This document shows, piece by piece, positions 43,140 through 52,017 of a stretch of DNA of 64,000 nucleotides. A program made the translations under genes and the position numbers. Origin of the DNA: Nocardia xishanensis NBRC 101358 (GTDB taxonomy: Bacteria > Actinomycetota > Actinomycetes > Mycobacteriales > Mycobacteriaceae). The stretch is taken from positions 1 through 64,000 of the forward strand of contig NZ_BDCF01000032.1 in assembly GCF_001613365.1 (NCBI RefSeq), in the 5' to 3' direction. The notes beneath the pieces are model-generated. The model searched no databases and was not told where the DNA came from. It worked only from the letters and a program-made list of their open reading frames with translations. Within the stretch, counting starts at the first letter, position 1, and every line of letters begins with the position of its first letter.

Positions 43140-44135
43140 TCAGTTCTCCAGCAGCGTCGCCCCCACCGCTTGCACGCTGTCGAGAACCTCATCGATGCGA
43201 CGCAGGGTGTCGGCGTGCAGACCGACGTTCGCCGCGAACAGGTTGTCCTCGATGTGCGCGGGCGTGCGGCTACCCGGGATCGGGACCACGTGCGGATCCT
43301 GATGCAGCAGCCAGGCCAGCGCCAACTGGCTTCGGCTGATGCCGAGTTCGGTAGCTATCCCGTGCAGCGCGGCGTAGGAATCGTTGTTCGCCGCGAGATT
43401 GGCCGCGTCGAACCGGGGCAGATTGGCGCGGAAATCGTCGTCACCGACGCGATCGACCGTGCCGGTGAGGAATCCGGCGCCGAGCGGGCTCCACGCGACC
43501 ACGCCGACACCCAGCTCCCGCGCCGTCGCCAGCAATTCGGGATCGACCGGACGCCACATCGACCATTCCGCCTGCACCGCTTGGACCGGATGCGCGGCGT
43601 GCGCGCGGCGCAGCTGCTCGGCGGTGACGTTGGACAGGCCGAGGTAGCGTACGAGGCCGTCGGCGACCAACTCGCCCACCGCACCCGCGGTGTCCTCGAT
43701 CGGCACCTCGGGATCGGGGAAATGCGGGTAGTACAGGTCGATCACATCGGTGCCGAGGTTGCGCAGGCTCTGCTCGGCGTAGCCGCGCACGTAGCGCGGC
43801 TCGGCGTTGACGGCCAGCTCGCCGAAAGCGAAGCCCACCGGAAACTTGTGCGCCGCGGCGCCTTCGGGGATACGGAAGCCGAACTTGGTCGCGACGGTGA
43901 CCTGGTCGCGGCGGCCGCGGATCGCGCGGCCGATCAGTTGTTCGTTGTGGCCGTCGGCGCCGTAGCCGTCGCTGGTGTCGACGAGCGTGGCGCCCTGGTC
44001 GAAGGCGTGCCGGAGCGCGGTGAGGCCGCGGTCGTCGTCGACGGCTCCGTACATGCCCGGCGAGAGCACCATCGCGCCGAAACCGACTGCGGACACCGGG
44101 ATTTCGCCGAGCCGGCGGACGGGGATCTTGGTCAT
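43140..44135 (-). CDS. aldo/keto reductase
   Basis: A 331-residue NADPH-dependent TIM-barrel aldo/keto reductase. The catalytic tetrad is visible: Asp and Tyr in DTSDGYGADGHNE, Lys in VATKFGF and His in DLYYPHFPDP; the coenzyme-binding part ends GVVAWSPLGAGFLTG and PIPGSRT. It is divergent from a LysR gene whose T-N11-A palindrome lies 44 bp before the AKR start, so it is probably under that regulator. Substrate: an aldehyde or ketone, not further defined. Confidence 0.92.
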   Translation of the reverse strand: MTKIPVRRLGEIPVSAVGFGAMVLSPGMYGAVDDDRGLTALRHAFDQGATLVDTSDGYGADGHNEQLIGRAIRGRRDQVTVATKFGFRIPEGAAAHKFPVGFAFGELAVNAEPRYVRGYAEQSLRNLGTDVIDLYYPHFPDPEVPIEDTAGAVGELVADGLVRYLGLSNVTAEQLRRAHAAHPVQAVQAEWSMWRPVDPELLATARELGVGVVAWSPLGAGFLTGTVDRVGDDDFRANLPRFDAANLAANNDSYAALHGIATELGISRSQLALAWLLHQDPHVVPIPGSRTPAHIEDNLFAANVGLHADTLRRIDEVLDSVQAVGATLLEN

Positions 44136-44178
44136 GGCACCACTCTCGCCGATGACGCCCGCTGCCGTCCAAGTCATA

Positions 44179-44191
44179 TTGGTATAACCAA
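44179..44191. promoter_or_regulatory. LysR box between the aldo/keto reductase and lysR
   Basis: TTGGT-ATA-ACCAA is a perfect 5-base inverted repeat that fits the canonical T-N11-A LysR box. It ends 5 bases before the lysR ATG and 44 bases from the aldo/keto reductase start. Confidence 0.7.
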
Positions 44192-44196
44192 CCGTT

Positions 44197-45069
44197 ATGG
44201 ACGTCGATCTGCGGGACCTGCGCTACCTCGTCGCGGTGGCGGAGGAGGCCAACTTCACCAGGGCCGCGGCGCGCGTCTTCGTCTCGCAACCGGCGCTGTC
44301 CAAGCAGATCCGGGCGCTGGAACGCCGTCTCGGCTTCGATCTGTTCGACCGCACACCACGCGGCGTCACGCTCACCGCGCAGGGCGCCGAGCTGCTGCCG
44401 ACCGCGCGCGAAATCCTCGAACGATGGGATCGCGCCTACCCGCGCGCCCAGACGATCGGCCGCCAGCTGACCCTCGTAGTCGGCATGCAGACCGCGGTGG
44501 GACGAGACCTGCAGCGCCGCGCGATCACCCGGTTCCGCGCGACCGCGCCGGACTGGACCGTCTCGCTGCGCCTGGTCGGCTGGTCGGATCCGACGGCCGG
44601 GCTCGCCGACGCCTCCAGCGATGTCGGCATCGTCTGGCTGCCCATTCCGCTCGACGGGCTCGGCACCAGGGTCCTGCGGCGCGAAGCCCGCGGCGTGATG
44701 CTGCCCGAGGGGCACCCGCTCGCCGACCGCGACACGATCGCGTTCGCCGATCTGCTCGACGAGCCGTTCGTCGCCCTGCCGAGCGCCGCCGGGTCGCTGC
44801 GCGATCACTGGCTGGCGATCGAGGCACGCGACGGTCATCCGGTCCGTATCGGCGCCGAAGCCACCGGCGCCGACGAGACTTTCGAGGCCATCGCCTCCGG
44901 TCTGGGCGTCGCCTTGGTCGCGGCGGGCAACGCCGAACTCTACCGAAGGCCCGGACTGGTGTATCGCCCGGTCGACGGACTCGCGCCCGCCGAACTGGCC
45001 GTCGCGTGGCGCAGCGACGACACGCGACCCGCCACCGCCCTGTTCGTCGACTGCTTGACCGGGCACTGA
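44197..45069 (+). CDS. LysR-family regulator of the aldo/keto reductase
   Basis: A 290-residue LysR protein (HTH: LRYLVAVAEEANFTRAAARVFVSQPALSKQIRALERRLGFDLFDRTPRGVTLT) with the usual substrate-binding-like effector domain. It is divergent from the aldo/keto reductase gene over a perfect LysR box and most likely activates it. Effector unknown. Confidence 0.92.
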   Translation: MDVDLRDLRYLVAVAEEANFTRAAARVFVSQPALSKQIRALERRLGFDLFDRTPRGVTLTAQGAELLPTAREILERWDRAYPRAQTIGRQLTLVVGMQTAVGRDLQRRAITRFRATAPDWTVSLRLVGWSDPTAGLADASSDVGIVWLPIPLDGLGTRVLRREARGVMLPEGHPLADRDTIAFADLLDEPFVALPSAAGSLRDHWLAIEARDGHPVRIGAEATGADETFEAIASGLGVALVAAGNAELYRRPGLVYRPVDGLAPAELAVAWRSDDTRPATALFVDCLTGH

Positions 45070-45172
45070 GACGTGCGGCGCGCCGCGCGGAGATAGCCGA
45101 GTGGTTACTCGTCAGCCAGTACGGTGTGCCTGACAGTGTGCGACGGACCCGGACGAGTCACGGAGGTACACC

Positions 45173-46231
45173 ATGGAGCGGCGAGCGCTCGGCAGGCACT
45201 CTAGCGTGCTCGCGGCGGTCGCCGCGGCGTTGCTCGGCACGCTCGTTCCCGGCACGGCGCACGCCGATCCGATCATCGCGAACGGCGCGTTGCTGGCCCG
45301 CCCGGTGGCGGCGGACGGTTCGCGCATACTGGATTTCACCATCGAGGACGACCGGCACCTGAGGTTGAACGTGTACTCGGCGGCCATGGACAAGCCGGTC
45401 ACCGTCACCGTGCAGCGCCCCGCCGACACGTCGGCGCCACGCCCGACTCTGTACCTGCTCTCCGGCGCGGACGGCGGCGAGGGCACCGCGAACTGGGATG
45501 CCCGCACCCCGCAGGCGCTGGAATTCCTGAGCAGCAAGGACGTCAACGTCGTTCAGCCCATCGGCGGCGCGTTCAGCTACTACACGGATTGGCGGGCCCC
45601 GGATCCGAAACTGGGCGTGAACAAGTGGCAGACCTTCTTCAACAAGGAACTGCCGCCGCTGATCGACGGTGCGCTCGGCACCAACGGGCTCAATGCCATT
45701 GCGGGACTGTCGACTTCGGGCACCTCGGTGCTGCAACTGCCGATCGCCGCGCCCGGCCTCTACCGCGCGGCGGCGGCCTACAGCGGGTGCGCGCAGATCA
45801 GCGATACGATCGGATACTCGTTCGTCAATCTGGCCGTCGGACTGTGGGGCGGCGGCAATACCGACAACATGTACGGACCGGAGGGCGATCCGATGTGGGC
45901 GGCCAACGATCCGTACCTGAACGCCGAGCAGTTGCGCGGAGTGGAGCTGTTCATCTCCAGCGGCAGCGGGCTGCCCGGCCCATACGAGACGCTCAACGGC
46001 CCGTTCACGCCGCCGGGCGTCGGCGGACTGGTGAACCAAGCCCTCCTCGGCGGCCTGATCGAGGCGGGCGTGAACTATTGCAGCCACAATCTGCAAAGCA
46101 AGCTGAACGCGCTCGGCATCCCCGCGACGTACGACTTCCCGCCGACCGGAACCCACTCCTGGGGTTACTGGCTCGACGCGCTGATCGCGTCGTGGCCGGT
46201 GCTCGCACGCGGTCTGGAACTGCCCGCCTGA
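45173..46231 (+). CDS. secreted esterase of the antigen-85/mycolyltransferase fold
   Basis: A 352-residue exported alpha/beta-hydrolase. A signal peptide ends near THADP (about residue 32); the domain follows the Ag85 layout with TLYLLSGADGG, AGLSTSG (nucleophile elbow GLSxSG), and His in GTHSWGYW. In mycolate-containing genera such proteins transfer mycolic acids to trehalose or arabinogalactan; others in the fold are plain esterases. ATG at 45173 has GGAGG 7 bases upstream. It is one of the better taxonomic markers for a mycolate actinobacterium. Confidence 0.9.
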   Translation: MERRALGRHSSVLAAVAAALLGTLVPGTAHADPIIANGALLARPVAADGSRILDFTIEDDRHLRLNVYSAAMDKPVTVTVQRPADTSAPRPTLYLLSGADGGEGTANWDARTPQALEFLSSKDVNVVQPIGGAFSYYTDWRAPDPKLGVNKWQTFFNKELPPLIDGALGTNGLNAIAGLSTSGTSVLQLPIAAPGLYRAAAAYSGCAQISDTIGYSFVNLAVGLWGGGNTDNMYGPEGDPMWAANDPYLNAEQLRGVELFISSGSGLPGPYETLNGPFTPPGVGGLVNQALLGGLIEAGVNYCSHNLQSKLNALGIPATYDFPPTGTHSWGYWLDALIASWPVLARGLELPA

Positions 46232-46367
46232 GCCAGCCATTCGCGGATTCGGTTCACGGCGCATTCCCCCAGCCCTCGCACGGATCGGTTTACCCTGGGT
46301 GACTGACCGGTTGCCAGGGCAATGCTGATATCCACTCATCGATCGTCGATCAGTAGGAGGAACGGAT

Positions 46368-47177
46368 ATGCCTACCCGTGACACCGCTTGGCCGCAGGGC
46401 ACGCCGTGCTGGGTCGACTGCCAGGTCGACGACCCGAACCGAGCCAAGGAGTTCTACTCGGCGCTGTTCGGCTGGGAGATCGAGGCGGGCCCGCCGGACG
46501 CGGGCGGTTATCTGATGGCGATGCGCAACGGATCGCCGGCGGCGGGCATCGGACCCAAGCCGGAGAACATGGCGATGCCTTCGGTGTGGACGACCTACCT
46601 GGCCGCCGATCGCGCCGACGACGTGGCCGAGAAGGTGACCGCCGCGGGCGGCACCGTCCTGATGCCGCCGTTCGACGTGCTCGATGTCGGCCGTATGTTC
46701 ATCGCCACCGACCCGACGGGCGCGGCCTTCGGCGTGTGGGAAGCCAAGCGGCACACCGGTGCGCAGATCTACAACGAGCACGGCGCGTACTGCTGGAACG
46801 AGCTGCACACTCCCGGATACCAGCAGGCGCAGCAGTTCTACTCCTCGGTCTTCGGCTACACCTACCAGGAGATCGGCGACGGCGAGAACTTCGTCTACTC
46901 GACCTTCACCGTGCCGTCCGGCAGCGATGTCGCGGGCGGCTTCAACGACGACACCAAAGGACGGCAGGCCGAGGCGCCCCCGCATTGGCTGGCCTGGTTC
47001 CAAGTGGACGACACCGACGCCGCGCTCGCCAAGGCGGCCGAGCTCGGCGCCGCCGTGCTGGCGGGACCCGACGACAGTCCCTTCGGCAGGATGGGCGTGC
47101 TCCGGGGACAGCAGGGCGAGGTGTTCGCGGTCATCGATCCGTCGCGCGCCGTCGGCCGGCCGCCGACGCCGAGCTGA
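46368..47177 (+). CDS. VOC-superfamily protein, two glyoxalase domains
   Basis: A 269-residue protein with two tandem VOC modules. The first starts GTPCWVDCQVDDPNRAKEFYSALFGWEIE and the second GAYCWNELHTPGYQQAQQFYSSVFGYTY; both retain a His/Glu-like metal-site pattern in part. Streptomyces and Nocardia hydroxylase-like VOC proteins of this type are common and poorly characterised. AGGAGGA precedes the ATG. It is convergent with the XRE gene and closed by a hairpin. Confidence 0.9.
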   Translation: MPTRDTAWPQGTPCWVDCQVDDPNRAKEFYSALFGWEIEAGPPDAGGYLMAMRNGSPAAGIGPKPENMAMPSVWTTYLAADRADDVAEKVTAAGGTVLMPPFDVLDVGRMFIATDPTGAAFGVWEAKRHTGAQIYNEHGAYCWNELHTPGYQQAQQFYSSVFGYTYQEIGDGENFVYSTFTVPSGSDVAGGFNDDTKGRQAEAPPHWLAWFQVDDTDAALAKAAELGAAVLAGPDDSPFGRMGVLRGQQGEVFAVIDPSRAVGRPPTPS

Positions 47178-47213
47178 CCGAGCGCCCCGCCTCGAAGATC
47201 ATCGACGTAGCTC

Positions 47214-47243
47214 CGCCCTGCGCACGCACAGTGCGCGGGCGGA
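47214..47243. terminator. hairpin terminator between VOC and XRE genes
   Basis: Arms CCGCCC-T-GCGCAC and GTGCGC-GGGCGG pair over 12 bp with one bulged T around a GCACA loop. It lies 36 bp past the VOC stop and 20 bp from the convergent XRE stop. Confidence 0.75.
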
Positions 47244-47262
47244 CTCGGTTCGGCCGCGCCCG

Positions 47263-48078
47263 TCAGACCGCGCGGCGCAGGCCGACGAAGAAGCGGACCC
47301 ACCCCGGATAGCCTCCGGTATCCACCTCGTACATCTGGAAGTCGACGACGATCGGGCGGCCGTTCGCGCGCTCGCGCAGACGCAGGACCGCCGAGGCGTC
47401 GGCGAAATCCACCACACCGTCGCCCCACATGCGGCGGAAGTCCGGGTACCTGCCGAGCTCGTCGAGCAGCGCGGCCGACCATTCGCCCGGCGGTGTGCGG
47501 CCCATGCGCGCACGCAGCGTCGCGACCGAGAGGCGCGCGGCCTCTTCCCAGTCGACGAGGACGTCCGCGGCCACCGGATCGCCGAAGATCCAGTGCAGCA
47601 GATTGGCGCCTTCGGGCAGGCCGTGCAGAATGGCGGAGGCGACGGCGTTGCAGGCCAACAGGTTACAGCGGGAGTCGACATAGCCCGCCGGATTGAGGCC
47701 GTGCAACTCCAGGCCGTGCCGCATCGCCGGGGTGATGTCGGCGCGCAACTGGGCCACGGTGGGGATCACGGTGTCGACCAGTCCCGCCAGATCGAACAGG
47801 TGCCTGCGCTCGGCTCGGCTCAAGGCGTGCACCCCGTCCAGCGAGCGGGCCAGCGCCTCGACGACCGACCGCGTCGGATGATCGCGCTCGCCCTTCTCCA
47901 GGTGGGTGACGTAGCTGGCGCTCATGCCGGTGACCGTGGCGAGCTTCTCGCGGGAGATGCGGCGGTCGTCGCGCAGCTGCCGAAGCAATCCGCCGAATGT
48001 CGGCGGACGCACCGTATGCCGGTCGCCGTCTGCGCTCGGCCGTTCGACCACAGCAATCCTCCCGGGCACGTCGATCAC
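47263..48078 (-). CDS. XRE-family regulator with MmyB-like ligand domain
   Basis: A 271-residue regulator. The N-terminal XRE helix-turn-helix (LLRQLRDDRRISREKLATVTGMSASYVTHLEKGERDHPTRSVVEAL) is followed by the MmyB-like PAS-related domain (RSVVEALARSLDG, PAGYVDSRCNLLACNAVASAI, NLLHWIFGDP). These proteins bind small hydrophobic ligands and often control a neighbouring oxidoreductase; here the divergent side is empty, so the target is not evident. Confidence 0.9.
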   Translation of the reverse strand: MIDVPGRIAVVERPSADGDRHTVRPPTFGGLLRQLRDDRRISREKLATVTGMSASYVTHLEKGERDHPTRSVVEALARSLDGVHALSRAERRHLFDLAGLVDTVIPTVAQLRADITPAMRHGLELHGLNPAGYVDSRCNLLACNAVASAILHGLPEGANLLHWIFGDPVAADVLVDWEEAARLSVATLRARMGRTPPGEWSAALLDELGRYPDFRRMWGDGVVDFADASAVLRLRERANGRPIVVDFQMYEVDTGGYPGWVRFFVGLRRAV

Positions 48079-48504
48079 CGCGGTGCACCGGCGTGGAACC
48101 GGCTGAGCGACCGATTGCCTCGGAGGATAACGGTAGCGATGGCAATGATCCAGCTAATCGGAGCCCGCCCGCAAGCGCGGCGTGTCGGCGCCCGACCGCG
48201 CGTGTCGACCAGCGCGGAAGCGTGCCTCTGCCGGGATTCGTTTGCCGCACACGGGGTATCCGAACCATGTCGGCCACTGATCCAGGACGGGGCCAGATCA
48301 GCGGTCCGGCGAACGACCGGGGCAGGACATCCGACTGCCGGCATCGTCAACGGCGACGACGGACCTCAACGGCGAGGACCACGTCCGGCGGACCGGGCCA
48401 ACCCCGACGCGAAGTGGTACGGAAGTCGGCATCAGGAGCGAACGTCCTTGCACGCGAACGCCGACAGGCCGGCCACTGCCGCCGGCCCGTCCGAGCGCTC
48501 GCGC
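48079..48504. other. 425-bp gap with an orphan stress-type promoter
   Basis: No protein-coding gene is supported: the plus-strand frame following the promoter at 48235 is Arg-rich with the wrong codon-position bias. The left end holds the XRE promoter region. A non-coding transcript reading rightwards, antisense to the cold-shock-like gene, is possible. Confidence 0.4.
48235..48259 (+). promoter_or_regulatory. orphan SigF/SigB-type promoter
   Basis: GATT, exactly 15 bases, GGGTAT. The -10 is perfect and an ATG follows 7 bases later, but the frame behind it does not look coding. Transcription would run into the 3' end of the cold-shock-like gene in antisense. Confidence 0.55.
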
Positions 48505-48768
48505 TCAGGCCGCCACTCGCCCTTTTCGGACGCCCTCGGCCAGCACACGCACGACAACGGCCTCGGGCCGTTCCCGCGATCGGATGAACGCGACCGGCTG
48601 CCCCTCGACGAGGGTGCGATAGCCGACCATCTCGATACTCGAATAGTCCACGTACACCAATGCGCGTGGATCCGACGCGGGTTCGATGAATCCGAACCCT
48701 TTCGGTGCGTCGAACCACGCCACCCTCCCGCGCGACCAGCTCGCAGTTCCCGACCGTGCAGGCGTCAT
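48505..48768 (-). CDS. divergent cold-shock-domain protein
   Basis: An 87-residue single cold-shock-domain protein (GRVAWFDAPKGFGFIEPASDPRALVYVDYSSIEM). RNP1 is present as KGFGFI, while RNP2 is altered to VYVDYS from the usual VFVHYS, and the sequence is longer and more diverged than CspA. It should bind single-stranded nucleic acid. ATG at 48768 follows GGAGGTG at 8 bases; the very long open frame upstream is an artefact. A possible antisense promoter lies downstream. Confidence 0.8.
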   Translation of the reverse strand: MTPARSGTASWSRGRVAWFDAPKGFGFIEPASDPRALVYVDYSSIEMVGYRTLVEGQPVAFIRSRERPEAVVVRVLAEGVRKGRVAA

Positions 48769-48925
48769 GGGCATCACCTCCGGGTCCGAGCCGCCCCCTA
48801 CGAGCAGCCAGTTACCGCCGATTTCCCGGTTCGCCGCGATCGAAACAGCGCCAGGGGGCCGATGTTCGCCGGGCGCGGCGCGCCGGTAACGTCGGACCGG
48901 ACCCCGGACACAGGAGGCGAAGCTC

Positions 48926-49408
48926 GTGACGCAGGCAGACGAGCGGGCCGCCGAACTCGCGCGACTCGCCCTCGACCACGGCCTCTCCATCGCGGTCGCC
49001 GAATCGCTCACCTGCGGCCGGCTGGCCTGCTCGCTCGGCGCCGCGCCGGACTCGAGCGACTGGTTCCGCGGCGGTGTGGTGGCCTATCACCCCGACGTCA
49101 AACACCGGCTGCTCGACGTGCCCGACGTGCCGGTCGTCTCGGAGACCGCGGCCCGCGCGATGGCGACCGGCGTGCGCGCGCTCGTGGGCGCCACCGCAGC
49201 GGTCGCGGTCACCGGAGTCGGCGGACCCGATCCGCAGGACGGCGAGCCCGCGGGCTCGGTCTGGTTCGCGGTGGCCACCGGCGGCGAGGTGCGCGCCGAG
49301 CACCGCACGTTCGACGGCGACCCGGACCGCGTCCTCGACCAGACGGTCGACCACGCGCTCGACCTGCTCTTGGAGGCGACGAAAGCGCTACGAGCCGAGA
49401 ATCTTTGA
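48926..49408 (+). CDS. CinA/PncC-family nicotinamide-nucleotide amidase
   Basis: A 160-residue stand-alone CinA C-terminal domain. The conserved AESLTCGRLAC with the catalytic Ser, WFRGGVVAYHPDVKHRLLDV, and AVAVTGVGGPDPQDGEPAGSVWFAVA identify nicotinamide mononucleotide deamidase (PncC), which recycles NMN to NaMN. GTG at 48926 has AGGAGG 8 bases upstream. Convergent with a VOC gene, 7 bp apart. Confidence 0.92.
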   Translation: MTQADERAAELARLALDHGLSIAVAESLTCGRLACSLGAAPDSSDWFRGGVVAYHPDVKHRLLDVPDVPVVSETAARAMATGVRALVGATAAVAVTGVGGPDPQDGEPAGSVWFAVATGGEVRAEHRTFDGDPDRVLDQTVDHALDLLLEATKALRAENL

Positions 49409-49415
49409 GCTCGAG

Positions 49416-49907
49416 TCAGGACGCCGAGCGCTTCACCTCGGCGAAGAACGCGCGCATGCCGTCGCCGATGTCGGCGAGTTCGATGTACGGCACGCCCTCG
49501 GAGGCGCCGTCGATGTAGGCGAAACGCATGTCCCCGCCTATGTCGCCGCTTTGCAGCACCGGAAGGCCGTCGCGCGCGGCCGCGGCGACGGCGGCGTCGA
49601 AGTCGGCCGGTTCGAAGCACACGTGGTGCAGGCCGGGGCCGCAGCGGGCGAGGAAGTCTGCATAGATGCTTTCCCCGCGGACCGGTTCGATCAATTCGAG
49701 CTGCATGTCGTCGAGGTACGACAGCGCGATGTGCGCGGTGAAATCGGCGGGACGGTCCCGGTAGGTGCATGTGCGCGGGCCGAATTCGACGCCGGTGATG
49801 CGTGTCCATTTCCGCACGCCGTATTGCGTGACGAAGAAGCGTTCCGCCTTCTCGATATCGTCGGTCACCCACGCGATCTGGGTGATCGGTCCATCACTGA
49901 AACCCAT
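49416..49907 (-). CDS. VOC-superfamily (glyoxalase/dioxygenase-like) protein
   Basis: A 163-residue VOC protein (ITQIAWVTDDIEKAERFFVTQYGVRKW; ALSYLDDMQLELIEPVRGESIYADFLARCGPGLHHVCFE). The His/Glu/His pattern (QIAW replaces one ligand; QLELIE and LHHVCFE carry others) is compatible with metal binding. Methylmalonyl-CoA-epimerase-like proteins look similar; the exact reaction is unknown. Start ATG at 49907. Confidence 0.82.
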   Translation of the reverse strand: MGFSDGPITQIAWVTDDIEKAERFFVTQYGVRKWTRITGVEFGPRTCTYRDRPADFTAHIALSYLDDMQLELIEPVRGESIYADFLARCGPGLHHVCFEPADFDAAVAAAARDGLPVLQSGDIGGDMRFAYIDGASEGVPYIELADIGDGMRAFFAEVKRSAS

Positions 49908-50081
49908 ACCGGTTCCCGCGTTCGATCGCCGGGTCGGCCCTCGGATATCTGATGCTCATGAACCGACGTTAAGCGACTCCACTTAATCTCTCAATTCGAA
50001 GCGCTTAGATCGCGCTCGGTGTTTAGCGAGCACGGCGCGTGGAATCGCGAGAGCGGAGATCCGGCCGGTCGGAAGGACGCC

Positions 50082-50594
50082 ATGAGCGATGCCATCGAAT
50101 CGGACGGCGGCGCCGACCGAGGTAGCGAGGCGGTTCTGCCGCGCGGCCTGCTGGTCGAGACCCTCCGTCGGCATCGGGCGGCCGGTGCGCGGATCGTGTT
50201 CACCAACGGCTGTTTCGACGTGCTGCACGCCGGACACATCGCTTACCTGGACGAGGCCAAGCGGCTCGGCGACATCTTGGTCGTCGCGGTCAATTCCGAC
50301 CGCAGCGTCCGGAGGCTGAAAGGTCCGGACCGCCCGGTGAATGCCGAGGGCGACCGCTGCGCGGTGCTGGCCGCCCTCCGCTGCGTCGATCACGTCACGA
50401 TCTTCGACGAGGACACACCGGCGGAGCTGCTGCGGGCGACCGAACCGGACCTGTACGTCAAAGGCGGCGACTACCAACCGGAGACGCTGCCCGAGTCGCC
50501 GATCGTGCGCGCCTACGGCGGCGAGGTCCGTGTCCTCGGCTACCTCGCCGACCATTCGACCTCGGCGATGATCGATCGGATTCGCGGCCGGTGA
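50082..50594 (+). CDS. hldC: D-glycero-beta-D-manno-heptose 1-phosphate adenylyltransferase (HldC/RfaE2-like)
   Basis: A 170-residue cytidylyltransferase-like nucleotidyltransferase matching the C-terminal half of HldE. It has FTNGCFDVLHAGHIAYLDEAKRLGD with the HxGH motif, and STSAMIDRI near the end (the ISS-like element). It would make ADP-heptose from heptose-1-phosphate. ATG at 50082 follows GGAAGGA; earlier in-frame starts lack sites. It begins a plus-strand run that also carries gmhA-like and hldA-like genes, which supports the heptose assignment over a general nucleotidyltransferase. Confidence 0.88.
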   Translation: MSDAIESDGGADRGSEAVLPRGLLVETLRRHRAAGARIVFTNGCFDVLHAGHIAYLDEAKRLGDILVVAVNSDRSVRRLKGPDRPVNAEGDRCAVLAALRCVDHVTIFDEDTPAELLRATEPDLYVKGGDYQPETLPESPIVRAYGGEVRVLGYLADHSTSAMIDRIRGR

Positions 50595-50640
50595 AGCGGT
50601 GCGTCCGAACTCCCGCACGCGCCACTCGATCCGCCTTGTC

Positions 50641-50665
50641 GATTGGTCATGGACAAAGCGGGTAA
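50641..50665 (+). promoter_or_regulatory. SigF/SigB-like promoter within the heptose cluster
   Basis: GATT, 15 bases, GGGTAA, ending 103 bp before the GT4 start. The -10 is one base off GGGTAT. The element at 55770 is of the same form. Confidence 0.45.
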
Positions 50666-50768
50666 GCGCCGCACATGGAAGCGCCGTGATCATCGCCGCA
50701 CGCGGCGGACCGCCTCGATCCGCCGCCGCCGGATGTTCCGCCGGGCGCCGACGGAAAGGGAGTATCTC

Positions 50769-51986
50769 GTGAAGATCGCCATGGTTTCCGAGCACGCCAA
50801 CCCCCTCGCCCAGCTCGGCGGCGTCGACGCGGGGGGCCAGAACGTGCACGTCGGCGAGCTGGCGGCCGCGTTCACCCGGCGCGGTCACGACGTCACGGTG
50901 TATTCCCGTCGCGACGATCCGGCGATCGACACCACGATCACCACCGACGCCGGTTATCGAGTCGTCCACGTGCCGGCCGGTCCGCCGAAACCTATTCCCA
51001 AGGACGACATCCTGGCCCATCTCGGCGAATTCACGACCTTCCTGCACGAACATTGGTCGACGCACCGTCCCGATCTGGTGCACGCGCACTTCTGGATGTC
51101 CGCGGTCGCGGCGGAGCTGGCCGCCACCCGCGAGCTCCGGATCCCGGTGGTGCTGACCTTCCACGCGCTCGGCACCGTGAAGCGCCGCTATCAGGGCGAA
51201 GCGGACACCAGCCCACCCTCGCGCATCAAGCTCGAAAGGCTGGTCGCACAACGCGCCCACCATGTGATCGCCACGTGCACCGACGAAGTCGAGGAACTCG
51301 TCCGCATGGGTCTTCCGCACGCGCGCGCCACCGTCGTGCCGTGCGGCGTCGACCTCACGCGATTCGGTCCGCACGGCCCGTCGGAACGGCGCGGCGCTCG
51401 CCACCGGCTGGTCTCGGTGGGCAGGCTGGTGCCCCGCAAGGGTTTCGACACCACCATCAGGGCGCTCGCGCAGCTGCCGGACGTCGAATTGCTGATCGCG
51501 GGCGGCTCCGCCGACGGCAACGACCCGACCGGCGCGGAAGCGCGGCGGCTACAGCAGGTGGCGACCGAGGCCGGGGTCGACGACCGCGTGCGTCTGCTCG
51601 GGCAAGTCTCTCGTGCGGCCATGCCCGCGCTGCTGCGTTCGGCCGACGTGGTCGTGTGCACGCCGTGGTACGAGCCGTTCGGAATGGTGCCGCTGGAGGC
51701 GATGGCCTGCGGCCGCCCCGTGGTGGCCAGCGCGGTGGGCGGACTGCTCGACACGGTGATCGACGGCGTCACCGGAACCCTGGTCAGCCCACCGGAACCG
51801 GGCCCGGTGGCGCGGGCGTTGCGCCCGCTGCTCGACGACGACGCGCTGCGCCGCGACTGGGGCACGGCCGGATATCAGCGGGCGCGCGGGCGCTACTCGT
51901 GGGATCGCGTCGCCGACGAAACCCTGACCGCATACCAGCGCGTGATCCCGGCGCCGTCGGCCACCAAGTTCGCGGCCGCCGGTTGA
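50769..51986 (+). CDS. GT4-family glycosyltransferase
   Basis: A 405-residue GT-B glycosyltransferase of family GT4. The acceptor domain begins VSEHANPLAQLGGVDAGGQNVHVGELA and the donor site shows SVGRLVPRKGFD and the E-x7-E motif in EPFGMVPLEAMACGRPVVAS. It is akin to sucrose-synthase-like and MshA-type enzymes. GTG at 50769 has AAGGGAG 8 bases upstream; the Arg-rich upstream frame is excluded. In this cluster it may transfer heptose or another sugar to an envelope acceptor (inference). Confidence 0.88.
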   Translation: MKIAMVSEHANPLAQLGGVDAGGQNVHVGELAAAFTRRGHDVTVYSRRDDPAIDTTITTDAGYRVVHVPAGPPKPIPKDDILAHLGEFTTFLHEHWSTHRPDLVHAHFWMSAVAAELAATRELRIPVVLTFHALGTVKRRYQGEADTSPPSRIKLERLVAQRAHHVIATCTDEVEELVRMGLPHARATVVPCGVDLTRFGPHGPSERRGARHRLVSVGRLVPRKGFDTTIRALAQLPDVELLIAGGSADGNDPTGAEARRLQQVATEAGVDDRVRLLGQVSRAAMPALLRSADVVVCTPWYEPFGMVPLEAMACGRPVVASAVGGLLDTVIDGVTGTLVSPPEPGPVARALRPLLDDDALRRDWGTAGYQRARGRYSWDRVADETLTAYQRVIPAPSATKFAAAG

Positions 51987-52017
51987 CCTCCGTCATCGAC
52001 CTCCGAAAGGACCTCTC

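Noticed and set aside
45085..45160. tRNA-like start (GGAGATAGCCGAGTGGTTA)
   Set aside because: No matching anticodon arm, T loop (GGTTCGAAT) or acceptor complement follows; not a tRNA.
48240..48259. GTTT only 10 bases before GGGTAT at the orphan promoter
   Set aside because: Spacing too short; the GATT 15 bases upstream fits the other promoters better.
48268..48587. ORF beginning MSATDPGRG behind the orphan promoter
   Set aside because: Second codon positions are as GC-rich as third positions and the translation becomes poly-basic, unlike real genes here.
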